A stretch of DNA of 64,000 nucleotides from Macrostomum hystrix (lineage: Eukaryota; Platyhelminthes; Macrostomidae). Below are positions 54,626-64,000 of the stretch, in pieces (within the stretch, counting starts at the first letter, position 1; each line of letters opens with the position of its first letter). Both the position numbers and the translations under genes were made by a program. The stretch is taken from positions 2,854,001 to 2,918,000 of the forward strand of contig CATNEN010000031.1 of the NCBI GenBank assembly GCA_950097015.1. Direction: 5' to 3'. Below the pieces are notes generated by a model. It was given only the letters and a program-made list of their open reading frames with translations. It was not told the origin of the DNA and made no database searches.

Positions 54626-57600
54626 TTACGCAACCCTGGATACATCGGCGGGCCCTCTAAGCAGTCGATGCGCGACCACCACAGTTGTTGCGACAATTGT
54701 AGCCACACAGGCTACTGCTAGTAGCGAAGCTCCAACGCTATTCAGCAATTCGCCTGCCGAAGCCAAGGATGAAGAGGATCGGCCGGCGCTGCCGCCGCCA
54801 CCGCCACTGCCTCCTCCAGCACCCTGGCCCTCAGGCCAATAGAGAGCTTGGTCTAGGCCGGACGTGACGCGTGTCAGATTGACGCCGCAGCAAGCGAAGG
54901 TGACCGAAGCCAGAAGGGACTCTCGCTGTGCAGCCAGGCTGCCAATCAGGGCCTCGGAGGCCAGGAAACTGGCATAGCTGACGTTGCTGACGTCGCCGCA
55001 GAAGGCAACAGACACCGAGGCCGGAGCGACCAGGCTGACTGACAGCTCGCCAGTGGCGGTGACATTGATGCCACTGGCGGCGAGACGTAGGTCGCCGGTG
55101 GTCAAAATGCTAGAGTTGCCTGGAGGTGTCCCCGACGATGGGCAGCAGACGGAGAAGTTGGCGCGGCAGAAGTCGTTAATGGCAGTCAGGAGCGGCGACT
55201 CGAGAGCGCGCCAGAGGCTGGGCCACTGCGGCGAGAAAAAGTTCAGAATGCGGCAAACTTCTCTAACTATGGTCACGTGCTTACAAAATTCTATAAAATT
55301 AGCGACAGCTGAGCGCTAAGCGGCCTTATCTATCTAATTTTGAAGGCTCGTTTCCATCAAAAGTTGAGTGCAACTCATGCTCACAAAGCTCTTGGGCACT
55401 GGGAAGTAGGACCGGCTGCGCAGTTCTCCACCGAAGCGCAGCTGAAGCGACGAGGCGAACTGGACTCGATTGTCTGTGGGGTGTGGGTTGTGTACACTGT
55501 CTGCCTGCTAATCAATAAACAAACCCAGACACACGGTGAAATGTACACTGCCTCCCTGCTAACCTATAAACAACCCCAGACACACAGTCAAATGTACACT
55601 GCCTGCCTGCTAACCCCTAAACAACCCCAGACACACGGTAAAATTTACACTGCCTGCCTGCTAATCCCTAAACAACCCCAGACACACAGTGAAATGTACA
55701 CTGCCTGCCTGCTAACCTATAAACAACCCCAGACACACAGTCAAATGTACACTGCCTCCCTGCTAACCTATAAACAACCCCAGACACACAGTCAAATGTA
55801 CACTGCCTCCCTGCTAACCTATAAACAACCCCAGACACACAGTCAAATGTACACTGCCTGCCTGCTAATCCCTAAACAACCCCAGACACACGGTGAAATG
55901 TACACTGCCTCCCTGCTAACCTATAAACAACCCCAGACACACAGTCAAATGTACACTGCCTGCCTGCTAACCTATAAACAACCCCAGAAACACAGTACAT
56001 TTGTCAAATGTACACTGTCCGTGCAAGCTCTTTTCAACTACACCCTTATCAGGTGCATAAACGGATCTGCAAAGAACGCCCTGTGGACGGCACTCACACT
56101 GGCACTGGTCGCCATAGAAATCCGCCGCGCATGCGCAGGTGCAGTTGGTCGGACTGGCCCCAATGTCTGTGCCATTGTTCAAGCAGGGAGTCGCATCGGC
56201 ATCACACTTAGTGCACGGAGTGTAGGTGCCTACAGAGGAGAAGCACGTGTAACTAAATGACTCTTAAATAACCTCCAGCAATGCCATACAGTGAGACCGA
56301 TGCTCACCAGAGCAGTCGCAGAGATCGGAGCTGTTTGACCCGGCTCCAACTAGTTTGGCGCAGATCTTGCAGGCCAGCGAGCAGGCTAAAATGTTTTTTT
56401 ATTCTGACTTTAGCCCAGTCGGTAAATGGATTTCTGACCGAGAGGTCTTAGTTCTTTGTCTCAGTATTAGCTACTAAGATTAAATAGAAGTCGAATGCGC
56501 GTGGCGGCTCCCAAGTCCATGGACTGAGCAGCTGTACACATCTGCCCCAACAAGGCTGTCTCCACTCACTGAATCTGCGAACATAAGACCTGCGAATACT
56601 TCAAAGCTGCAATCAATGATCAGAGGGGACTCACTGGAGCCAGCGGTGCCTACTGGGACGCACAGACCGTCAAGGCAGCGCGGGTAGCTGCTGCTGCAGC
56701 CGCTGCAGGCGGCCCCGGCTGTGTAGGGCGGCGAGCCCGAGCTGCAGAAGGAGACGAAACAGCATCAACCAGCCCTGCATCAACCAGCCCTGCATCAACC
56801 AGCCCTGCATCAACCAGCCCTGCATCAACCAGCCCTGCATCAACCAGCCCAAGCTGCATCAAACTTACCCTAGCTGCAACAGAACAGCCCTAGCTGCATC
56901 AGACCAGCCATAGCTGCATCAGATCAGCCCTAGCTGCCCTAGCTGCATCAGACCAGCCCTAGCTGCATCAGACCAGCCCTAGCTGCCCTAGCTGCATCAG
57001 ACCAGCCCTAGCTGCATCAGATCAGCCCTAGCTGCATCAGACCAGCCCTAGCTGCATCAGACCAGCCCTAGCTGCCCTAGCTGCATCAGACCAGCCCTAG
57101 CTGCATCAGACCAGCCCTAGCTGCATCAGACCAGCCATAGCTGCATCAGACCAGCCCTAGCTGCATCAGACCAGCCCTAGCTGCCCTAGCTGCATCAGAC
57201 CAGCCCTAGCTGCATCAGACCAGCCCTAGCTGCATCAGACCAGCCCTAGCTGCATCAGACCAGCCCTAGCTGCATCAGACCAGCCATAGCTGCATCAGAC
57301 CAGCCATAGCTGCATCAGACCAGCCATAGCTGCATCAGACCAGCCCTAGCTGCATCAGACCAGCCCTAGCTGCATCAGACCAGCCCTAGCTGCATCAGAC
57401 CAGCCCTAGCTGCATCAGACCAGCCATAGCTGCATCAGACCAGCCATAGCTGCATCAGACCAGCCATAGCTGCATCAGACCAGCCCTAGCTGCATCAGAC
57501 CAGCCCTAGCTGCATCAGACCAGCCCTAGCTGCATCAGACCAGCCATAGCTGCATCAGACCAGCCCTAGCTGCATCAGACCAGCCATAGCTGCATCAGAC

Positions 57601-60183
57601 CAGCCCTAGCTGCATCAGAACAGCCCTAGCTGCATCAGACCAGCCCTAGCTGCATCAGACCAGCCATAGCTGCATCAGACCAGCCCTAGCTGCATCAGAC
57701 TAGTCCTGCACCAAATCAACCTAAAAGAACAGCTCTTAACTGCAATATGTAACTCACCCAGAATTGTACTCGCACACGATGAGCACACTTCCTGAGCAGT
57801 CTCTCTTTCCGCAGCCGACCTCTCGTATCGTTGCTTGTGCCACCTTCGCAAAGAGATTGAACGAATTAGTTTAAACTATTTTCATGCTCGCACCACACTA
57901 CTCACAAGTCGGCCATTCAAGTCATATATAATAATAGGTGACAGCTTTAGTAATAGAGTGCCATAGAAGCACACCTGATAATAGTGGCCGCATGTGCTGG
58001 CGTACTGCGGATAACGGCCATTGCCGTAAGCTGCTCCGCACAGCTCAGTGCCGCTGCTCAGCCTGTAGTTCTCCCGCTCGATGAACCACAGCATGACGGC
58101 CAGGCTGGAGTTGGAGCCGCCCATGTACAGATTCTCACCTTTGCCAGCGTAGGCTCCGCCGTAATTGTGCTCAAATCGGCAGGTGTCCGCCGCCTGCTGG
58201 GCCAGGACGCGCAGAGAGGCCGATGCGACCTTGGGACAAAATGAAATTCTTATTCATTCATATGACACTACTTGTAGTAGGAGGTAAAGGGTGGCCAATA
58301 TTTATTGATCTATTGATTAGAAAAGGGTAAGGATAAATTGATATATTGATCAGGTGAGGCTACAAACTTGAGGTAAAACTTCATTCAGCCACCCCTTGGC
58401 CTGATTCGTTGGGTCAAGGGGTTATCTTAAAAAGTACATTTCCATACGCTACTCATTATAAAAAGGCCAAATGTTCAGTGCACACGCTACACCTATTCTC
58501 GTCACCTTGTGTTTGTCTAAGGCAGCAAGGGAGAATAGAAACGATTTAGCTGTGAAATCGATCCCGATTCTATACGAGTAGTTGGGAATGCGCTAAGGAA
58601 TTGAATTCCACTGTCCTTTTGAAACTGCTTTCAAGAAATTTCGTCGGGTAAAAACAGCTTTGTAGCTTTTGTATTCTTAAAAAGATTGCCAGAACTTGCT
58701 AGCAAAAACAGTAAAAATTCACTGTCAGTCTGTGACAGCAGTCTCTATGACCAGACACAGTCAGTCTGCGACAGCAGTCTCTATGACCAGACACAGTCAG
58801 TCTGTGACAGCAGTCTCTATGACCAGACACAGTCAGTCTGTGACAGCAGTCTCTATGACCAGACACAGTCAGTCTGTGACAGCAGTCTCTATGACCAGAC
58901 ACAGTCAGTCTGTGACAGCAGTCTCTATGACCAGACACAGTCAGTCTGTGATAGCAGTCTCTATGACCAGACACAGTCAGTCTGTGACAGCAGTCTCTAT
59001 GACCAGACACAGTCAGTCTGTGACAGCAGTCTCTATGACCAGACACAGTCAGTCTGTGACAGCAGTCTCTATGACCAGACACAGTCAGTCTGTGACAGCA
59101 GTCTCTATGACCAGACACAGTCAGTCTGCGACAGCAGTCTCTATGACCAGACACAGTCAGTCTGTGACAGCAGTCTCTATGACCAGACACAGTCAGTCTG
59201 TGACAGCAGTCTCTATGACCAGACACAGTCAGTCTGTGACAGCAGTCTCTATGACCAGACACAGTCAGTCTGTGACAGCAGTCTCTATGACCAGACACAG
59301 TCAGTCTGTGACAGCAGTCTCTATGACCAGACACAGTCAGTCTGTGATAGCAGTCTCTATGACCAGACACAGTCAGTCTGTGATAGCAGTCTCTATGACC
59401 AGACACAGTCAGTCTGTGACAGCAGTCTCTATGACCAGACACAGTCAGTCTGTGACAGCAGTCTCTATAACCAGACACAGTCAGTCTGTGACAGCAGTCT
59501 CCATGACCAGACACAGTCAGTCTGTAACAGAAGTGTCACACAGTCAGTCTGTAACAGAAGTGTCACACAGTCAGTCTGTAACAGAAGTGTCACACAGTCA
59601 CTCTGTAACAGAAGTGTCACACAGTCAGTCTGTAACAGAAGTGTCACACAGTCAGTCTGTAACAGAAGTGTCACACAGTCAGTCTGTAACAGAAGTGTCA
59701 CACAGTCAGTCTGTAACAGAAGTGTCACACAGTCAGTCTGTAACAGAAGTGTCACACAGTCAGTCTGTAACAGAAGTGTCACACAGTCAGTCTGTAACAG
59801 AAGTGTCACACAGTCAGTCTGTAACAGAAGTGTCACACAGTCAGTCTGTAACACAAGTGTCTATGACCAGTCACTATGACCCAGTAAGTCCGTTACAAAA
59901 AGCTATCCATGACCAGATATCATTCTGTAACCAAAACCCCGGACATTCTAAACTCTAAATATATCTAGGCCAGGCATTACAGACTGTTACATACCAGCTG
60001 GTTCATATTGGCGGCCTCGGGTTGCACAGATCTCCTCAGCCGATTGTGCAGCTCAACCAACCCGTTGTGCTCGGCATCAGTCATCTGACTGGAGGCAGGT
60101 GGCAGCAGCAGCAGCAGCAGCAGCAGAAGCAGCAGCAGCAGGGTAGCCTTGCTCTCAATGTAAATAGTGCTAAAATTAATCAT
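54626..60183 (-). CDS. CAP-domain single-pass membrane protein
   Basis: Minus-strand exons 60183-59995, 58229-57975, 57843-57758, 56741-56635, 56385-56308, 56229-56098, 55473-55385 and 55225-54626 join in frame to 511 residues. The leader has a poly-Leu core encoded by a CTG repeat. The CAP (SCP/CRISP) domain follows (about 35-190): HNRLRRS, CRFEHNYGGAYAGKGENLY, the signature CGHYYQ, then EVGCGKRDCSGSVLIVCEY and PYTAGAACSGC. Two cysteine-rich modules follow, the second EGF-like (CTCACAADFYGDQC). Next is an unrecognised region of about 190 residues with several NxT/S sites, a Gly/Ser linker and a C-terminal helix (SLLAVACVATIVATTVVVAH) with a basic tail. A cell-surface or shed extracellular protein is likely. 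Most CAP proteins are secreted, so the membrane anchor is unusual. A start 18 bp upstream (60201) is possible. Confidence 0.82.
55500..56010. repeat. 51-bp minisatellite, CAP intron 6
   Basis: About ten copies of a 51-bp unit containing AAACAACCCCAGACACACAG and AAATGTACACTGCCT. Confidence 0.95.
56760..57715. repeat. 20-bp minisatellite, CAP intron 3
   Basis: About 45 copies of AGCTGCATCAGACCAGCCCT with a CCAT variant, preceded by six copies of a shorter form (CATCAACCAGCCCTG). Confidence 0.97.
58727..59515. repeat. 36-bp minisatellite, CAP intron 1
   Basis: About 22 copies of a 36-bp unit containing GTCTCTATGACCAGACACAG, very homogeneous. Confidence 0.97.
59516..59862. repeat. 27-bp minisatellite, CAP intron 1
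   Basis: About 13 copies of a 27-bp unit containing GTAACAGAAGTGTCACACAG, directly after the 36-bp array. Both share CAGTCAGTCTGT, so one probably derives from the other. Confidence 0.97.
60101..60141 (-). repeat. CTG repeat encoding the poly-Leu leader
   Basis: About 13 CAG triplets on the plus strand (one AAG interruption, read as CTT) encode the Leu run of the signal peptide of the CAP protein. Confidence 0.9.
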
Positions 60184-60250
60184 AGTAAAAATCAGGTTCA
60201 ATTCCCAAATAACAGACTGGCCGGACTAAGATTCCCCGCCCATATCTACA

Positions 60251-60256
60251 TATATA
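60251..60256 (-). promoter_or_regulatory. Candidate TATA box of the CAP gene
   Basis: TATATA about 70 bp before the ATG at 60183, with an ATGGGCGGGG GC box near 60233-60242, which would lie just downstream of it. Confidence 0.4.
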
Positions 60257-60892
60257 CCAGGCCCTCTCAAACCCTGCAGCACTTCCATAAATTTTCTTCC
60301 TTCATTTCTCGCCTGTCAGGAGCTGTCTGTTGTCATGGCAACATAAGGTACACTGCTTAGTTAAAAATAATTGGCTGGCTGAGTTGAGGGGCGGGAAGGC
60401 AGTCGGGACAATCTCCCTTCTCTCCCTCCTAGGAGCAAACAATTGCCTGCTCGCCAATATCCCAAACTGAGTGCAGCCTAACAAAGAGAGGAAGCGGCAG
60501 AAACAGAACAGAGACTGTCGGCTGGCCCGCCTCATGCGGCTCATTAAGGCGGATGCTCTTCTAGGGAGACTGGAAACTCAAACGGATTCTTCAGAAATGC
60601 GCAGCGAGCCTAAAAACCAAAGACTGAAAATGTATTCACTTAACAATGCACTGTGAATGCACGGGCTCTCTGTTGCGTTTGCACTTTAGTACTCGCATTG
60701 TTGCTTCGATGTCTCTGTCTCTCTCTTTCCGTTCTCGCGCGCGCTATCGCTTTACCCCTTAGCCAGCCCTGTGTACAAGTACATTTGCGCTTGCACAATA
60801 GTGGATGGTTTAAGCCCCGGCCAATCAGAGGGCGTTAAAAAACGAACCTACAAAAAAAGCAAAAATATTATTTGCAGTAAGACTGCAGGCAC
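60257..60892. other. Spacer upstream of the CAP gene
   Basis: No gene seen. A pyrimidine-rich stretch lies at 60700-60740. Confidence 0.5.
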
Positions 60893-61205
60893 ATTTGGTG
60901 ACACTAGATTTGCAGCAGCGAGGAGGCAATTCTGCTCATTTCGCTGACTCCTGAGCACACAAGCTCACAGATACCGTACGCAGACACACACTCACACAGG
61001 TGTGTACATCTACCTCGACTTTCTCATCATCAGGCAGTGTACACTATCACTGCGCCTTGGAGGTTGGCCCTCAAGGGCGTAAATTGCATGACAAGCCTCC
61101 AAGCCTTCTCTCCGCGGCTGCACCAAAATTTAATGTTGCCTCGCCGTGGAATCGAGCTTAGGACCTTGGTGCAAGAGGCGAACGCGTTAGAAGATGTTGG
61201 TCCAA
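60893..61205 (-). mobile_element. tRNA-derived SINE, copy 2 of first family
   Basis: Matches 508-795 through most of its body (GAGGAGGCAATTCTGC, CTTGGAGGTTGGCCCTCAA). B-box-like AAGCTCGATTCC near 61149-61160; the A-box end is diverged. Confidence 0.75.
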
Positions 61206-61324
61206 TATTGTGCATTGTTTTGCATTATTACAACAAAAATACTTTCAACTTTTCGGTTTACTTCTCCACTGCTTTCATCGCTAGCAACCTGACTTTGATT
61301 TTGACGCGACTAACACCCACAGAT

Positions 61325-61420
61325 CATTCACAGTGAACACCCTGGATTCACAGATCATTCACAGTGAACACCCTGAATTCACAGATCATTCACAGTGAAC
61401 ACACTGGATTCACAGATCAT
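61325..61420. repeat. About 31-bp repeat next to Gypsy-2
   Basis: Three to four copies of a unit containing ACAGATCATTCACAGTGAAC, ending at the LTR of Gypsy-2. Confidence 0.9.
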
Positions 61421-61422
61421 TC

Positions 61423-61599
61423 TGTAAGGTGTGCGGTGATTCATTCTCGCATCGCGTCGTAAGTTGGCTTCGTAAATTGTGCAATGCGATGTACATTCTC
61501 TGGTGTACATAGCCAAATATAAAGTCGCTCACTTGAGGCTTTAGTCACCTCGTGTTTTCTCGGTTCTCGCGCAAGTCTCGCCTTCTGAGCTAGTTTACA
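61423..61599 (+). repeat. 5' LTR of Gypsy-2
   Basis: 177 bp, TGTAAGG...TTTACA. Boundaries inferred from TG/CA and the adjacent primer site; the 3' LTR is not available for comparison. Confidence 0.75.
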
Positions 61600-61600
61600 T

Positions 61601-61618
61601 TGGTGGCAGCGGTCTCTA
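61601..61618 (+). other. Primer binding site of Gypsy-2
   Basis: TGGTGGCAGCGGTCTCTA, one base after the LTR; the TTGGTGGCAGCGG form is common in Ty3/Gypsy elements. Confidence 0.7.
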
Positions 61619-61640
61619 TCTCAAGTCGGCCCACTCACTC

Positions 61641-62477
61641 ATGGCGCACGCCAATGCACTTTTGCCACCCAAGTTTTCCGGCTCAGACGATGCCGACATC
61701 AACATGTGGCTGCAAATGTTTGAGGACTTCGCCACGGATTCCGAGTGGGACGACAAAAAGATGGCATCGAAAATCCGGCTGCTCTTATCTGGCGAGGCGC
61801 TCGTCTTCGTGTGGGACCTGCCGGAGGAGAAGAAGAAGAGCTTCGCGACCATCAAGGACGAGCTGGTCAAGTTCTACCGTGGCAAGGAGAACTCGTTCTG
61901 CGCCATGTCGGAGTTCGAGAGCCGGAAACGACGCCAAGGAGAGTCGCTGAGGGAGCTGTGCCACGCTCTCAAGCTCCTGTACCGGAAGGCACGCCCTGAC
62001 CACGATCAGACGGTGAGAGACTGCGAAGTGCGACACCGACTGCTGGCTCTGCTGTCGAAGGAGATTCGCGAAGCGTTGCTGAAAGACGCTGACTGCAGCA
62101 GCAGCAGCCCGGAGCAGCTGGCGGACCGCGCCACGGCTCTTGAGAGCATCGGCGGCAGAGGCGCCTCTGCAAGCATCGCGGTAACATCGGTGAGCAGCCA
62201 AGTGGTGGACCGGCTGGAGCAGATGCAGGAGCAGCTGGCGGACCTGGCTGCGACGGTCGCCACCATCAGCAGCCGTGGACAGCGCGGTGCGCGAGGAAGA
62301 GGAGCTCGGGGGAGAGGCAGCGGTCGCGGGAAATGCTTCAACTGCGCTCAGCCCGGCCATTTCGCGGCCCAGTGCCCCAGGCAGGCCGCGCCAGCCGTGC
62401 CGCCCGTGTGCAGCCGCTGCTCAGGCAAAGGGCACCGGGTCGAGGTCTGCCCGACCCCGGCTTCGGGAAACTTCTGA
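61641..62477 (+). CDS. Gypsy-2 gag
   Basis: 278 residues. A retrotransposon capsid region (LPPKFSGSDDADINMWLQMF at the start) is followed by a coiled segment, an Arg/Gly-rich stretch (212-229) and two CCHC knuckles (CFNCAQPGHFAAQC at 232-245; CSRCSGKGHRVEVC at 257-270). It stops at TGA 62475-62477, four bases after a slippery heptamer. Confidence 0.92.
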   Translation: MAHANALLPPKFSGSDDADINMWLQMFEDFATDSEWDDKKMASKIRLLLSGEALVFVWDLPEEKKKSFATIKDELVKFYRGKENSFCAMSEFESRKRRQGESLRELCHALKLLYRKARPDHDQTVRDCEVRHRLLALLSKEIREALLKDADCSSSSPEQLADRATALESIGGRGASASIAVTSVSSQVVDRLEQMQEQLADLAATVATISSRGQRGARGRGARGRGSGRGKCFNCAQPGHFAAQCPRQAAPAVPPVCSRCSGKGHRVEVCPTPASGNF

Positions 62478-62523
62478 GGACTGGTGACCGTGGGCCATCA
62501 CCAGCCCTGCCTAGCAAGGCCCA
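62465..62523 (+). promoter_or_regulatory. -1 ribosomal frameshift signal with pseudoknot
   Basis: Slippery heptamer GGGAAAC (62465-62471), in the correct X XXY YYZ phase of gag. A 9-nt spacer follows, then an H-type pseudoknot: stem 1 CTGGTGA/TCACCAG (62481-62487 with 62498-62504) and stem 2 TGGGCC/GGCCCA (62491-62496 with 62518-62523). Slipping by -1 enters the pol frame exactly. Confidence 0.9.
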
Positions 62524-64000
62524 AACCGCTTCGCTCTTCCTGCCCGGCAGCATCGCAGGCCGGCCCTGCAGGTGGCTGTTCGACACGGGCGCGCAGGTGA
62601 CGCTCGTATCAGCTGCCCAGTTTCGAGCTCTGGGAGTCGCAGCTCAGCTTCATCCGCCTCTCAGCACTCCGGTCGGGATCGATGGTCGACGCTTGGAGTC
62701 TCCGGCATGCGCAACGCTGGCCATTCAGGTGGGCGGACTGCCGCCCATGGAGCACCCGGTGACGGTGGTCGCCGACATTCAGCCGGAATGCGTGCTCGGC
62801 ATGGACGCCATCAGCAAGATGTGCTCAACCTTCAGCGTGGATCTCATGTCGTCTTCTGTCCTGCTGGGGTCAACCAGGATCCCAGTCCTGCCAGACAGGA
62901 ACTCCATGCCGGCCTGCCGGGTGGTGCCCACCGCCGTGGTCGCCAGAGTCGCCAGCACCGTGTCCATCCCAGCCCGCAGCCGCGTCATCATCCCGGTCAA
63001 GGTGGCATCGTACGTTGAGCAGGGTCTGTTCGAGCCCAGCTCTGACTTCGTCGACAAGACCGGCCTGCTGCCGAACCGGGCTCTGGTGGTCTCCAGCGCG
63101 GACGGCAACCTGCCGGTGGGAGTCTGCAACCTGAGCGCCGACCCGGTGGTGCTCTACCAGAATCAGGCCATCGGCAACTTCGACGCTGCCGAGCCTCACG
63201 GGCCCGACGGTGAAGCTTCGGAGGAGGCCGGCTTCAACATCAACCCGGAGCTGAGCCGGTCGCAGCGCGAGGTCATCGAAGCCCTGCTGAACCAGCATGA
63301 GCTGGCATTCGCCAGTCACGAGTTCGACCTGGGGACCACGCACCTACTGCAGCACGAGATCAACCTGGAACCCGGCAGCCGCCCCATCAAGCACAGGCAG
63401 CGGACAGTGCCACTGAACTTCAGACAGCAGGTGGACGACAAGATCAGCGAGATGCTGCGTCACGGGATCATCGAACCGTCATGCAGTCCGTGGGCGAGCA
63501 ATCTGCTGGTGGTGCGCAAGAAAAACAACGAAATCCGCATCTGCACCGACTGGAGGGCCCTCAACTCGTGCACCGTGAAGGACGCCTACCCGCTGCCGCC
63601 GCTGTCTGTCGCTCTGGACGCGCTCACTGGCAGCAGCTGGTTCAGCACGCTCGATCTCCGCCAAGGGTTCCTGCAGGTCGAGCTGCGCGAGCAGGACCGG
63701 GAGAAGACCGCCTTCTACACCACGCAAGGCCTGATGCAGTACAGGAAGCTCGGCTTCGGCCTCTGCAACGCCCCGGCGACCTTCCAGCGCCTGATGGACT
63801 TGACGATGGCGGGCCTGAACTGGACGGAGGTGCTCACCTACATGGACGACCTGATCCTGTTCAGCACGACGTTCGAGCAGCACGCGCAGACGCTGAAGGA
63901 AGTCCTGGGAAGGCTGCAGTCGGCGGGCCTCAAGCTGAACAAGCGCAAGAGCTGCTTCTGCTTCCAGGAGGTCGAGTACCTGGGGCACAAGATTTCGGCC
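62468..64000 (+). CDS. Gypsy-2 pol, partial (protease and reverse transcriptase)
   Basis: Open in the -1 frame relative to gag, with no ATG needed because entry is by frameshift. Protease LFDTGAQVTL (62576 on), a linker, then reverse transcriptase with RICTDWRALN, LDLRQGFLQV, FGLCNAPATF and YMDD (63839-63850), VEYLGHKIS at the window edge. RNase H and integrase should lie beyond 64000. No disabling mutation seen. Confidence 0.93.

Larger units (their letters stand above)
61423..64000 (+). mobile_element. Second Ty3/Gypsy element, 5' part (Gypsy-2)
   Basis: 5' LTR, primer site, gag and the start of pol; the rest lies beyond the window. The family differs from Gypsy-1: separate gag and pol frames, a short LTR, a canonical protease DTG and reverse transcriptase YMDD. 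Confidence 0.93.

Noticed and set aside
58686-59958. Three frames of 270-420 residues
   Set aside because: They lie in intron 1 of the CAP gene and consist only of the 36-bp and 27-bp arrays.

Overview
The window is nuclear DNA of an invertebrate animal. It has spliced genes with GT-AG introns, an orphan replication-type histone H4, an HDAC1/2 orthologue, a melastatin-like TRP channel, a CAP-domain membrane protein, and a dense load of eukaryotic transposons (Crypton, Helitron, hAT, Ty3/Gypsy, tRNA-derived SINEs). Exons of the host genes are GC-rich and the flanks AT-rich. The lineage cannot be fixed from sequence alone; a lophotrochozoan or free-living flatworm is a guess. By eye, tandem repeats with units of about 16-52 bp cover about a third of the window, so most long open frames are repeat artefacts.

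Layout. 0-13 kb: a 24-bp minisatellite, a SINE, an intact Crypton recombinase, two related deleted Helitrons (each with a hAT-type element inside), and an intact histone H4 with its 3' stem-loop. 14.5-16.4 kb: a secreted mucin-like protein with a C-terminal Kazal-like domain. 16.7-18.7 kb: a 21-bp minisatellite and a SINE. 18.7-28.7 kb: five Helitron-like elements joined head to tail (CTAG directly against TC), three of them filled with minisatellites. 29.4 kb: a small Kazal-like gene broken by a 36-bp palindromic insertion with an 8-bp target duplication. 30.0-35.1 kb: a complete, young Ty3/Gypsy element whose LTR promoter holds three strong heat-shock elements. 35.6-40.4 kb: HDAC1/2 in four exons. 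43.0-50.7 kb: an ankyrin-melastatin TRP channel in eight exons. 52.1-53.9 kb: a 40-bp minisatellite. 54.6-60.2 kb (minus strand): a CAP-domain transmembrane protein in eight exons. 61.4 kb to the end: the 5' part of a second Ty3/Gypsy element, with a textbook -1 frameshift signal between gag and pol.

The exon models of the three split genes were built by hand from splice consensus, reading phase and family alignment. Each closes in frame (486, 1196 and 511 residues). Most of their larger introns are filled by a private minisatellite, and five of the seven TRP introns use repeats sharing the core GAATCC or its complement. The two most unusual signals are the heat-shock-type LTR promoter and the head-to-tail Helitron array; the minisatellite-filled introns are a third genome-level oddity.
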